In this document: one piece after another, positions 31,874 to 43,991 of the stretch
How positions within the stretch are numbered: position 1 is the first letter of the stretch
How the letters are laid out: each line of letters begins with the position of its first letter
NCBI RefSeq assembly: GCF_020253645.1
Contig: NZ_JADCBG010000110.1
Span: forward strand, 1-64,000
Reading direction: 5' to 3'
DNA length: 64,000 nucleotides
DNA from: Phenylobacterium sp.
GTDB taxonomy: Bacteria > Pseudomonadota > Alphaproteobacteria > Caulobacterales > Caulobacteraceae
Made by a program: the position numbers and the translations under genes
The notes under the pieces: generated by a model
The model's database searches: none
Seen by the model: only the letters and a program-made list of their open reading frames with translations
What the model was told of the DNA's origin: nothing

Positions 31874-32413
31874 ATGCCGACCATGAGAGCCCTGGGTCCG
31901 GGCTCACTCTCCAGCTTCCTGAAAACGGTCCTCGACCTCGTCTGGATCCTGCTACTTGTCGTGCTCGCGATCCTGGCCGCAAGCCTCCTCTACGGCGTCC
32001 TCGCCGCCGTCAATCCCGCCCTGCCCTTCGCCCGTCTGGCCCTGTTCGAAGGACTGGACCCGCTTCAGGCCTGGGCCGTCGTCCTCGTGCGCCTGCTGAC
32101 GGCCTTCCTCTTCGTCGCCGGGGTGCAGGTCATCGTCAGTCGCCTTCGGGAAATCTTCGCCACCCTCAAGGCCGGCGATCCCTTCCATCCGGAGAACGTC
32201 ACACGGCTCCGCGTCGTCGCCATCGGGCTCGCCTGGCTGGAGCTGGTCCGATATGCGGTCTGGATCCTCGGCGCCCTGTTGCCGCCTCCCGCCGCGCCGG
32301 ACCGGCCCAACCTGTCCCTGACCGCCTGGTTCTCGGTTCTGGTGGTGGTGGTGCTGGCGGAGGTCTTCCGGGAGGGCGCCCGCCTGAGGCGGGAAGCGGA
32401 GCTGACCATCTGA
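31874..32413 (+). CDS. DUF2975 domain-containing membrane protein
   Basis: Hydrophobic segments DLVWILLLVVLAILAASLLYGVLAA and LTAFLFVAGVQVIVSRLREIFATLKAGDPFHPENVTRLR, typical of DUF2975. Confidence 0.8.
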   Translation: MPTMRALGPGSLSSFLKTVLDLVWILLLVVLAILAASLLYGVLAAVNPALPFARLALFEGLDPLQAWAVVLVRLLTAFLFVAGVQVIVSRLREIFATLKAGDPFHPENVTRLRVVAIGLAWLELVRYAVWILGALLPPPAAPDRPNLSLTAWFSVLVVVVLAEVFREGARLRREAELTI

Positions 32414-32631
32414 TGCCGATCCGCGTCACCCTCGACCGCCTGCTTGTCCAGCGCCGGATGTCGCTGGCGGAGCTAGCGGACCGCACGGGCCTCACCGCCG
32501 CGAACCTCGCCATTCTGAAGGACGGCGAGGCCAGGGCCCTCAGATTCTCCACCCTGGAGGCCCTGTGCCGGGAGCTCGACTGCGAGCCCGGCGACCTGCT
32601 CAGCCGGGAGCCCGAAGAGCGCCGCGCCTGA
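32413..32631 (+). CDS. Small XRE/Cro-type helix-turn-helix regulator
   Basis: MPIRVTLDRLLVQRRMSLAELADRTGLTAANLAILKDGEARALRFSTLEALCRELDCEPGDLL; TGATG start-stop overlap with the DUF2975 gene. Confidence 0.9.
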   Translation: MPIRVTLDRLLVQRRMSLAELADRTGLTAANLAILKDGEARALRFSTLEALCRELDCEPGDLLSREPEERRA

Positions 32632-32725
32632 GCGCTGCGCCTCATCCCTGCCGCAGCGCAACAATTTTCGCCCCTCCGCACGGCGCCGGACCTTGCAGGC
32701 TCCCGCGCTTCGGCCTATGTGCAGC

Positions 32726-32740
32726 GCAACAATTTGTTGC
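32726..32740. promoter_or_regulatory. Palindromic operator-like element GCAACAA-T-TTGTTGC
   Basis: Perfect 7-bp inverted repeat with 1-nt centre, 20 nt upstream of the ATG at 32760. Confidence 0.5.
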
Positions 32741-32759
32741 AACGCACAAGGAGCAAGCC

Positions 32760-32915
32760 ATGGCCCACGTCATGGACATCCGCGAAGCCCCCCTGTTCGG
32801 CGGCCTGCTGCGCCGGCTCGAGGCCTTTCTCGACGGCCTGATGATGCCGTTCGCCGAGGAGATCGCCCGCCTCTCGCCCTCCGCCTTCCGGCATCTCCTC
32901 AACGCCCGGTTCTGA
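32760..32915 (+). CDS. Small protein of unknown function (51 aa)
   Basis: ATG preceded by AAGGAG; MAHVMDIREAPLFGGLLRRLEAFLDGLMMPFAEEIARLSPSAFRHLLNARF. Confidence 0.6.
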   Translation: MAHVMDIREAPLFGGLLRRLEAFLDGLMMPFAEEIARLSPSAFRHLLNARF

Positions 32916-33018
32916 TCGCCCGCCTTCCGGCGACCATTGCGCCGGCCGCCGCTGTCTCTCCCGACGACGGACCGGCGCCGGGAGCGGGCGACCCTCCAGG
33001 GGGTCGCCCGTGTCCCCA

Positions 33019-33753
33019 TCAGGATCCCGCCGCCGCCACCGCAGCCTGCTGGATCCGGAACAGTTCACCAATCCCCTTTTCCGCCAGGCCGTAAAGGGCC
33101 TCGAATTCCCCCCGGGTGAAGCCCCGCTTCTCGCCCGTGGCCTGGATTTCGACAATCTCCCCCGCCCCCGTCAGAACGAAGTTGGCGTCGGCCTCGGCGT
33201 TGGAATCCTCTTCGTACTCGAGGTCCAGAACCGGAACCCCCTGGCAGACGCCGCAGGATATGGCCGCCACCTGGTCCACAAGGGGCGACCGCGGGATCAG
33301 GCCCTCCCGGACGAGCAGGTCGGTGGCCTGGCGCAGCGCCACCCAGGCGCCGGTAATGGCCGCCGTCCGCGTGCCGCCATCCGCCTGTATGACATCGCAG
33401 TCGATGGAGATCTGGCGCTCGCCCAGAACGGCCATGTCGACCACCGCCCGCAGGGACCGTCCGATCAGGCGCTGGATCTCCTGGGTCCGGCCGGACTGCT
33501 TGCCCTCGGCGGCCTCCCGCCGGCCGCGGGTGTGGGTGGCCCGGGGCAGCATGCCGTACTCCGCCGTCACCCAGCCCTGGCCCCGGCCGCGCAGGAAAGG
33601 GGGAACCCGCTCCTCGACGCTTGCAGTCACCAGAACCCGGGTGTGCCCGAAGGCGACGAGGCAGGAACCCTCGGCATAGCGGTTCACCCCTGTCTCCAGG
33701 GTCACGGTCCTCAGGCTGTCGGCGGCGCGGCCGAAGGGGCGGTTGGCGGTCAT
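33019..33753 (-). CDS. rph: Ribonuclease PH
   Basis: [60 protein letters not shown]. Confidence 0.97.
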   Translation of the reverse strand: MTANRPFGRAADSLRTVTLETGVNRYAEGSCLVAFGHTRVLVTASVEERVPPFLRGRGQGWVTAEYGMLPRATHTRGRREAAEGKQSGRTQEIQRLIGRSLRAVVDMAVLGERQISIDCDVIQADGGTRTAAITGAWVALRQATDLLVREGLIPRSPLVDQVAAISCGVCQGVPVLDLEYEEDSNAEADANFVLTGAGEIVEIQATGEKRGFTRGEFEALYGLAEKGIGELFRIQQAAVAAAGS

Positions 33754-33845
33754 GGCTCTGGCGGGCTCCTGGAGGATGTGGCGGGGCTTCCGGCGACTTG
33801 CGCCGGCGGGGTGGGTGCTTATCGTGTATGCTCGGGTGCGCGTCC

Positions 33846-34943
33846 ATGCCCGACCGGAAACAGGGACACCAGACCGTGACCGGCCAGTTCCTCCCGCGGG
33901 GGCCGACCCTCGCCGAACTCGACAGCCGAGCCCGCGAAATCTTCCGGCGGGTGGTCGAGACCTATCTCGAGACCGGCGAGCCGGTGGGTTCGCGAACCCT
34001 TTCGCGCGGCGGGGTCCAGCTCTCGCCGGCGTCGATCCGCAACACCATGCAGGATCTCACCGAAATGGGCCTCCTCGGCGCCCCGCACATCAGCGCGGGC
34101 CGCCTGCCCACCCATGCGGGCCTGCGGCTCTTCGTCGACGGCCTGATGGAGGTCGGCGACGTCGGCGACAGCGACCGGCGCGAGATCGAGCAGCGCCTCG
34201 CCGGTCGCGGCCGTTCCTTCGAGGACATGCTGAGCGAGGCTTCGGCCCTGCTCTCCGGCCTCGCGGGCGGCGCCGGCATTGTCGTCGCCCCGGTGCGGGA
34301 GGCGGGGGTCAAGCACGTGGAGTTCGTGGTCCTCGGCGGCGACCAGGCCCTGGCCGTCATGGTCTTCGAAGACGGGGTCGTCGAGAACCGCCTGATGCAG
34401 CTCGCCGCCGGCGTCACCCCCTCGGCCCTGCAGGAGGCCGCGAACTTCCTGAACGCCCGGATGAGGGGAAAGACCCTGGCCGAGGCGGGCCAGGATATCC
34501 GCTTCGAGCTGGAGCAGGCCCGGCGGCAGCTGGACGTCGCGGCGGCCCGGCTGGTGGAGGAGGGCCTCGCCGTCTGGGGCGGGGGGGAGGGCCGGGACCG
34601 CGCCCTCATCGTCCGCGGCCGCGCGAACCTGCTCGCCGACCGGGAAACCCTGGATGACCTGGAGCGGGTCCGGATGCTGTTCGACGACCTCGAGCAGAAG
34701 GAACAGCTGATCGGCCTGCTGGACGGGGTTCGCGAGGCCCAGGGCGTACGCATCTTCATCGGCGCCGAGACGCGGCTTTTCTCGCTCTCCGGTTCCGCCG
34801 TCATTGCGGCGCCCTATATTTCGGGCCAGAAGAAGCTGCTCGGAGCGATCGGCGTGATCGGCCCGACGCGGCTGAACTACGCCCGCGTCATCCCCCTCGT
34901 GGACTATACCGCGAGGGTGTTGTCGCAGATGGCCGGGGTCTGA
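33846..34943 (+). CDS. hrcA: Heat-inducible transcriptional repressor HrcA
   Basis: [48 protein letters not shown]; followed by grpE. Confidence 0.95.
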   Translation: MPDRKQGHQTVTGQFLPRGPTLAELDSRAREIFRRVVETYLETGEPVGSRTLSRGGVQLSPASIRNTMQDLTEMGLLGAPHISAGRLPTHAGLRLFVDGLMEVGDVGDSDRREIEQRLAGRGRSFEDMLSEASALLSGLAGGAGIVVAPVREAGVKHVEFVVLGGDQALAVMVFEDGVVENRLMQLAAGVTPSALQEAANFLNARMRGKTLAEAGQDIRFELEQARRQLDVAAARLVEEGLAVWGGGEGRDRALIVRGRANLLADRETLDDLERVRMLFDDLEQKEQLIGLLDGVREAQGVRIFIGAETRLFSLSGSAVIAAPYISGQKKLLGAIGVIGPTRLNYARVIPLVDYTARVLSQMAGV

Positions 34944-35010
34944 AGCCGGGTGACGCCCCCGGCGCATCTGCATCCGCCGGCCGGCAAGGCCAGAAGAGGT
35001 TGAGTAAGTC

Positions 35011-35595
35011 ATGTCCGAGGAAACCCAGTCCCCCGAAGAGACGCCCCTGGCGGCCGAAGGCGCCCGGGGCGAGGGCGAAGCGCTGGCCGCCCTGGAAGCC
35101 GAGGTCGCCGCCCTGAAGGAGCAGGTGCTCCGCTACGCCGCCGACGCCGAGAACATTCGCCGCCGGGCCGAACGCGAGACCAACGACGCCCGGGCCTACG
35201 CCATCCAGAAGTTCGCCCGGGATCTGCTGGGCGTGGCCGACACCCTCGGCCGGGCCCTCGCCGCTCCGCCGGCAGGAGAAGACGCCGCGGTCCGCAACTT
35301 CGTCGTCGGCGTCGAGATGACCCAGAAGGCCCTGCTGGCCGCCTTTGAGTCCAATGGCCTGAAGTCGGTGACGCCCTCGGCCGGCGATCGCTTCGATCCC
35401 CATCTTCACCAGGCCATGATGGAGCAGGACAGCCCCGACCTGTCTCCGGGGTCGGTCATCCAGTGTCTCCAGCCGGGCTACGAACTGCTCGGCCGCCTGG
35501 TCCGGCCGGCCATGGTGGTCGTCGCCTCGCGCAATTCATCCGGCGCCGGCGAGGCCGGCGAGGCTCCTGGATCGCGTCTCGACACGCGGGCCTGA
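35011..35595 (+). CDS. grpE: Nucleotide exchange factor GrpE
   Basis: YAADAENIRRRAERETNDARAYAIQKFARDLLGVADTLGRAL, DPHLHQAMMEQ. Confidence 0.95.
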   Translation: MSEETQSPEETPLAAEGARGEGEALAALEAEVAALKEQVLRYAADAENIRRRAERETNDARAYAIQKFARDLLGVADTLGRALAAPPAGEDAAVRNFVVGVEMTQKALLAAFESNGLKSVTPSAGDRFDPHLHQAMMEQDSPDLSPGSVIQCLQPGYELLGRLVRPAMVVVASRNSSGAGEAGEAPGSRLDTRA

Positions 35596-35701
35596 CCTCG
35601 CCCCCTTTCCCCGGACTGACAAATGATTAAAGTCCGGAATCCACCTCCCGGGGCGGATTCGGTCACCCCGATCCCATCCCGGCCCACATCGGATCCGACT
35701 G

Positions 35702-36820
35702 ATGAAGCTGACGATCGAGCGCGCCGCCCTGCTGAGAGCCCTGGGCCACGTCCAGAGCGCGGTGGAGCGCCGGAACACCATCCCGATCCTCTCGAACGTG
35801 CTGCTTTCCGCCGAGCGCGGGCGACTGAGCTTCTCCGCCACCGATCTCGACATGGAGATCGTCGACGAGGCCGAGGCCCGGGTTGAACAGGCCGGACAGG
35901 TCACCGCCCCCGCCCACACCCTTTACGAGATCGCCCGCAAGCTTCCCGAGGGCGCCGAGGTCACCCTGGCCTGGACCGGGGAAGACCCTCGCCTGGCCGT
36001 CTCGGCCGGCCGGTCGCGGTTCAGCCTGCCGGTCCTTCCGGCCGGGGACTTTCCGGTCATGTCCGCCGACGGCCTGTCGAGCCGCATCTCCGTGGATGTC
36101 AACGACCTGATCCGACTGATCGACCGCACGCGCTTCGCCATCTCCACCGAAGAGACGCGGTACTATCTCAACGGCCTCTACCTGCACACGGTCACCGAGG
36201 GCGGGGTCGCCCGACTCCGCGCCGTGGCCACGGACGGACACCGGCTGGCCCTGGCCGAGATGCCGGCGCCGGAAGGCGCCGCGGGCGCACCGGGAGTGAT
36301 CGTGCCCCGCAAGACGATCGGCGAGGCGCGCCGGCTGCTCGACGACGCCGGAGAGAGCGTCGACCTTGCCGTCAGTCCCCAGAAGGTGCGCTTCGATCTC
36401 GGCGCGGCCGCCCTGACCTCCAAGGTCATCGACGGCAGTTTCCCGGACTATGCCCGCGTCATTCCCAGGGACAATTCCCGGGTCATGATGGTCGACAACC
36501 AGCTGTTCGCCCGGGCTGTCGACCGGGTGGCCACCATCTCCGCCGAGAAGAGCCGCTCGGTCCGCATGTCCATCGAGGCCGGTCGTCTGACCCTCACCGT
36601 CCGAAACATGGAGGCGGGCCAGGCGGTCGAGGAGCTGGAGGTCGACTATGACGGCGACGCCTTCGAACTGTCCTTCAACGCCCGCTATCTCCTGGACGTC
36701 ACCGACCAGATCAGCGCCGACCAGGCCGAGTTCCGGTTCGGCGGACCCAACGATCCCGCCCTGGTCCTGGACCCCACCGATCCCGACGTCCGCTATGTCC
36801 TGATGCCCCTGCGGGTCTGA
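35702..36820 (+). CDS. dnaN: DNA polymerase III subunit beta (sliding clamp)
   Basis: MKLTIERAALLRALGHVQSAVERRNTIPILSNVLL...; C-terminal YVLMPLRV. Confidence 0.98.
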   Translation: MKLTIERAALLRALGHVQSAVERRNTIPILSNVLLSAERGRLSFSATDLDMEIVDEAEARVEQAGQVTAPAHTLYEIARKLPEGAEVTLAWTGEDPRLAVSAGRSRFSLPVLPAGDFPVMSADGLSSRISVDVNDLIRLIDRTRFAISTEETRYYLNGLYLHTVTEGGVARLRAVATDGHRLALAEMPAPEGAAGAPGVIVPRKTIGEARRLLDDAGESVDLAVSPQKVRFDLGAAALTSKVIDGSFPDYARVIPRDNSRVMMVDNQLFARAVDRVATISAEKSRSVRMSIEAGRLTLTVRNMEAGQAVEELEVDYDGDAFELSFNARYLLDVTDQISADQAEFRFGGPNDPALVLDPTDPDVRYVLMPLRV

Positions 36821-36872
36821 CCGGGCCAACGGCCCTCACCCCGCCGCCGCGAACCGTCTATAGACTGGGCCC

Positions 36873-40459
<3,587 letters not shown>

Positions 40460-41713
40460 TCAGCCGTCTTCCGCCCAGCGGGGGGCTTTGGCGAAGTCAC
40501 CCTCGCGGAACGGCGTCTCGTTGAAGATGTAGGGGTAGTAGAACCGCCGGAGCCGCTCGTGGAAGGCCCGGATACGGTCCTGGTAGGCGAGCTGGGCCGC
40601 AAGGTCCGTTTCCGCCATCCGGTGCAGAGTGGTCTGGAGTCCCACGGCCGGGAGGAACCATCCCGCCCTCGCGGTCCAGGCGTCCCGCGCCTCGAGACCG
40701 CGGCGATAGGCGGCGACCTGGTCTGCGACGCTCAGGTCCCCGAGGTGCTGGAAGGCGTAGTACCACTTCCAGTGGAATCCCGTGAGGACCGGCGGCGTGT
40801 CCCGCCACTCCGGGTGTGCGGCGAAGAAGGCGTTGAGGGTGGCGTCCTTGGGCTTGTCCCAGCCGGCGTGGACAGCCTCGCGCTGCGCAAGGGTGAGCTC
40901 CACCCCCTGTCGGACGGGAATGGTGGAGTTGATCAGAAGGTGCGCCAGGGCGGGCAGGACCAGGGTCAGGGCGACCCAGGTCGCCGCCAGCAGGGCTCCG
41001 TTCGCCACCGAGCTCCGTCCCAGGGCGCCCACGCCAAGGCAGACCAGGGCCCAGAAGGCGAGATAGAGCGCCGTCGCCCCCAGGGCCGCGAGGCTGACCC
41101 CGGCGGCGGCCCCCGAGATCCAGGCGCCCGCTGCAAAAGGCGCCCCCAGGGCGACGAAGGCCAGGCCGAGGCGAAGTCCAGCGCGGCGCAGCCAGAGACC
41201 GGTGGACCCGCCCGCCGCCTGCAGGGCCTGGAGCCGGCCGGCCTCCCGCTCGCCCGAGACCAGGTCGTGCAGGAGAACGATCAGGATCAGCGGGGCCAGG
41301 AAGGTCGCGACGAAGGCCCAGTCGAACCGGCCGGACAGGGCCAGTTCGGCGTTGTAGGCCTCGCCCTCGTGGATCTGGCTCTCGAGCGCCAGGGCGCGGA
41401 CCCGCAGCACATAGGGCGCCACGTCTCGCTGCCCCAGGGCGGCGAAGGCGAGAGCGGCGGGCGGGTCCCATGTCGCGTGGAAGGTGTAGTAGGCGGCGTT
41501 TCCGGCGTCGCCCTCCCGGGAGACCCAGGCCGACACCGCTTTCTCCTCCTCCGCCTGAAGCGGCTGAATCCGGGCGATGGTCTCCGTCTGGCGGCGAACC
41601 TCCCACAACCCGGTCGCGACGCTCACCGTCGACAGGAGCGCCAGCAGCACCAGGGTTGGAACCGCAAGTCTCTGCCGGAGGAAGAGGCGAAGCTCCTGTC
41701 CGAGGCGCATCAC
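40460..41713 (-). CDS. ABC-2 type permease, DUF3526-like (second permease)
   Basis: Multiple hydrophobic segments; HDLVSGEREAGRLQALQAAGGSTGLWLRRAGLRLG; 4-bp overlap with the upstream permease. Confidence 0.8.
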   Translation of the reverse strand: MMRLGQELRLFLRQRLAVPTLVLLALLSTVSVATGLWEVRRQTETIARIQPLQAEEEKAVSAWVSREGDAGNAAYYTFHATWDPPAALAFAALGQRDVAPYVLRVRALALESQIHEGEAYNAELALSGRFDWAFVATFLAPLILIVLLHDLVSGEREAGRLQALQAAGGSTGLWLRRAGLRLGLAFVALGAPFAAGAWISGAAAGVSLAALGATALYLAFWALVCLGVGALGRSSVANGALLAATWVALTLVLPALAHLLINSTIPVRQGVELTLAQREAVHAGWDKPKDATLNAFFAAHPEWRDTPPVLTGFHWKWYYAFQHLGDLSVADQVAAYRRGLEARDAWTARAGWFLPAVGLQTTLHRMAETDLAAQLAYQDRIRAFHERLRRFYYPYIFNETPFREGDFAKAPRWAEDG

Positions 41714-43158
41714 CCCGCCCCCCGTGCCAGCCGCCGGCCCGCGCCCCAGGCGAGGCTGCCGGCGAGTCCCGCCCAGAGGCCCAGAAGGGCGAGGCCGGGA
41801 AGGGCGGCCGTCAGGGCCTCGGCCGTCGAGGCCGGCCGATAGACGAAGTCAGGCGTCCGCCGCCATGCGCCCGGGTCAATCCGGACCCTGCGACCGGCCT
41901 CCGGATCCCGGTTGCGGTTGGTGTCGTCGGAGAAGGTCAACGCCTCCGCCTGAAGGCGATTCAACCCCTGGACGATGGTGTAGCGATAGGCTTCGGCCTG
42001 CTGCAGAAAGCGGCGATGCCCCTCCAGGTCCGTCCCCGAGGCGGCCATCGACAGGCTTCGCACCGCCAGGGTCGGGCTGGCGAGGCCCAGAATCAGCGCC
42101 ATCCTTGACTGCTCTCGCTGGCCGGCGAACTGCCGTTCGGCATAGCGGTCGAAGAGGGCCGAGGTCAGACGCTCTCCCTCCATGGCGATGAGGCCCCGGT
42201 AGTTCACCGGGAGGTCCTCGACGCGCGAGACGCCATAGGATTTCAGGACCGACGCCCGGAAGGCGTTGAAGTGGGGATCGTCGGGGTTATGGCTGTCTCC
42301 GATCTTCTTCAGGTCCCGCTGGATGGCGATGTCCGTCTCCAGCCGGCTGGCCTGGGGCATGGCCGCCAGGGCGATGTCGGTCGCCAGGCGCGGCGCGAGG
42401 ATCGCGGAAACGGCCCATCCTGCGACCAGCAGGGCCAGGGCGCTGCGGCTGCTCGGCGCCAGGGCGGACACCGACGTCGTGATCAGCACCCAGACCAGGA
42501 GATAGACGGCGTACCCACCCGCCAGCATCGCGACGGCGGGCGCCGGTGCGCCGCCGAACAGGGCGAGCCAGACCAGGGCGATGAGAGCCGGCGCCAGGAT
42601 GAGACCGGCCACGGCGGCCAGGGCGACGACCTTGCCGGCCAGGACCTGGCGGGCGCCGACTCCCTGGGCGAGGTGCAGTCTGAGGAGGCCGGACTCCCTC
42701 TCCCGGGCCAGGGCCCCGAAGCCGATGAAGATCAGGACCAGCGGACCCAGCGCCTGGATGACGAAGGCCGGGGTCAGCTGGCCGAAGCGGACCAGGAGGG
42801 AAGACTGGCGCACATCCCCGAAGTTGGCGCTGTTCTGCCTGTGGCCCTCCAGGAACAGGGTGGAGCCGGTGAAGGCGTCGACGCCGGGGTCGAAGCCCGC
42901 CAGGGCGGGCAGGGGACGGAAGACGAAATGCCCGTAGTGCACCATCCGGTGCGGATGGCGGGCCGGTTGCCCGTCGAATTCGCGGTCCGCCTGGGCCTGG
43001 AAACGGCTCCGGATCTCCTGGCTTTCCCGGCCCTGGGAGATGGCGGTCAGGGCGGCGACGGCGGACAGGGCGACCACAAGGGCGACGGCGATCTGAGCCA
43101 CCCGGGTCCGGGCCAGCAGGCGCAGCTCATTGGCTGCGATGCGCAGGACCGGGCTCAT
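41710..43158 (-). CDS. ABC-2 type permease, DUF3526-like (first permease)
   Basis: MSPVLRIAANELRLLARTRVAQIAVALVVALSAV...FGALARERESGLLRLHLAQGVGARQVLAGK. Confidence 0.82.
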   Translation of the reverse strand: MSPVLRIAANELRLLARTRVAQIAVALVVALSAVAALTAISQGRESQEIRSRFQAQADREFDGQPARHPHRMVHYGHFVFRPLPALAGFDPGVDAFTGSTLFLEGHRQNSANFGDVRQSSLLVRFGQLTPAFVIQALGPLVLIFIGFGALARERESGLLRLHLAQGVGARQVLAGKVVALAAVAGLILAPALIALVWLALFGGAPAPAVAMLAGGYAVYLLVWVLITTSVSALAPSSRSALALLVAGWAVSAILAPRLATDIALAAMPQASRLETDIAIQRDLKKIGDSHNPDDPHFNAFRASVLKSYGVSRVEDLPVNYRGLIAMEGERLTSALFDRYAERQFAGQREQSRMALILGLASPTLAVRSLSMAASGTDLEGHRRFLQQAEAYRYTIVQGLNRLQAEALTFSDDTNRNRDPEAGRRVRIDPGAWRRTPDFVYRPASTAEALTAALPGLALLGLWAGLAGSLAWGAGRRLARGAG

Positions 43159-43886
43159 CCCGTCGCCGCCTCGCCGAGGCGGCGATGCAGTCCCAGAAGA
43201 TCCACCTCGCCCCGGGGCCGGGCCTCCTCCACGATGACGCCGCCCGCCAGAAGACCGATGCGGTCGGCGCAGTCTGCGGCGCCCAGGAGGTCATGGGTCA
43301 CCATGAGGATCGCCGTCCCCCGCTCCCGCAAGCCGGACACCAGGCGATTGAAATCCGCTGCGGCGACGGGGTCGAGCCCGGTCGTCGGTTCATCGAGAAG
43401 CAGGACCGGCGCTTCACGCAGGAGGGCCATGGCGATGGCGACCTTCTGTCTCATGCCCTTTGAGAACCCTGCGGTTCGCCGGGTCCGCGCCTCGGCCTGG
43501 AGGCCTGCGGCGTCGAGGGCGGCGTCCATCTCCGACCGGGTCGGCCGGGCCCCGGAGAGCCCCAGGAAGTAGGCGATGTTCTCATAGGCGGAGAGGGTCT
43601 CGTAGAGGGCGACCGTTTCCGGGAGGTACCCGATCCGTCCCCGGACCGCCGCGGCCTCGCTCGCCGTATCGAGGCCTGTGACCCGAGCCGTTCCGGATGT
43701 CGGCCTCAGGAAGCCCATGAGAACGGCCAGGGTGGTCGACTTGCCGGCGCCGTTCCCGCCCAGCAGGGCGTAGACCTCCCCTGGATTCACGGTCAGCTGC
43801 AGGTTCTTCAGGACCTGGGCTCCGCCCCTGTTCACGCACAGGTCGCGGATCTCGATGGCGGGGGAGGAGGAGCAGGGGGCCGGCAT
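43155..43886 (-). CDS. ABC transporter ATP-binding protein
   Basis: Walker A LLGGNGAGKSTT, signature-region TRRTAGFSKGMRQKVAIAMALL, Walker B VLLLDEPTTGLDP; start assigned MPAPCSSSPAIEIRDL. Confidence 0.95.
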   Translation of the reverse strand: MPAPCSSSPAIEIRDLCVNRGGAQVLKNLQLTVNPGEVYALLGGNGAGKSTTLAVLMGFLRPTSGTARVTGLDTASEAAAVRGRIGYLPETVALYETLSAYENIAYFLGLSGARPTRSEMDAALDAAGLQAEARTRRTAGFSKGMRQKVAIAMALLREAPVLLLDEPTTGLDPVAAADFNRLVSGLRERGTAILMVTHDLLGAADCADRIGLLAGGVIVEEARPRGEVDLLGLHRRLGEAATG

Positions 43887-43915
43887 GTCAGTCTGTTCTC
43901 CCGCGGTCGGCGCCC

Positions 43916-43945
43916 TGTCAATGCTGATATAACATTGCATTGACA
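43916..43945. promoter_or_regulatory. Perfect inverted repeat in the divergent ABC/TonB-receptor promoter region
   Basis: TGTCAATGC (43916-43924) - TGATATAACATT - GCATTGACA (43937-43945). Confidence 0.6.
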
Positions 43946-43991
43946 TGGCGAACGCCACGGTTATGAGGCTCGACGCTATACTGTAACACCC

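Noticed and set aside
33753-33850. Possible CIRCE element upstream of hrcA
   Set aside because: No TTAGCACTC-N9-GAGTGCTAA-like repeat seen in the rph-hrcA gap
43887-43958. Upstream extension of the ABC ATPase ORF (MAFAMSMQCYISIDRAPTAGEQTD)
   Set aside because: It would run through the inverted repeat and likely promoter; the homologous region starts near MPAPCSSSPAIEIRDL
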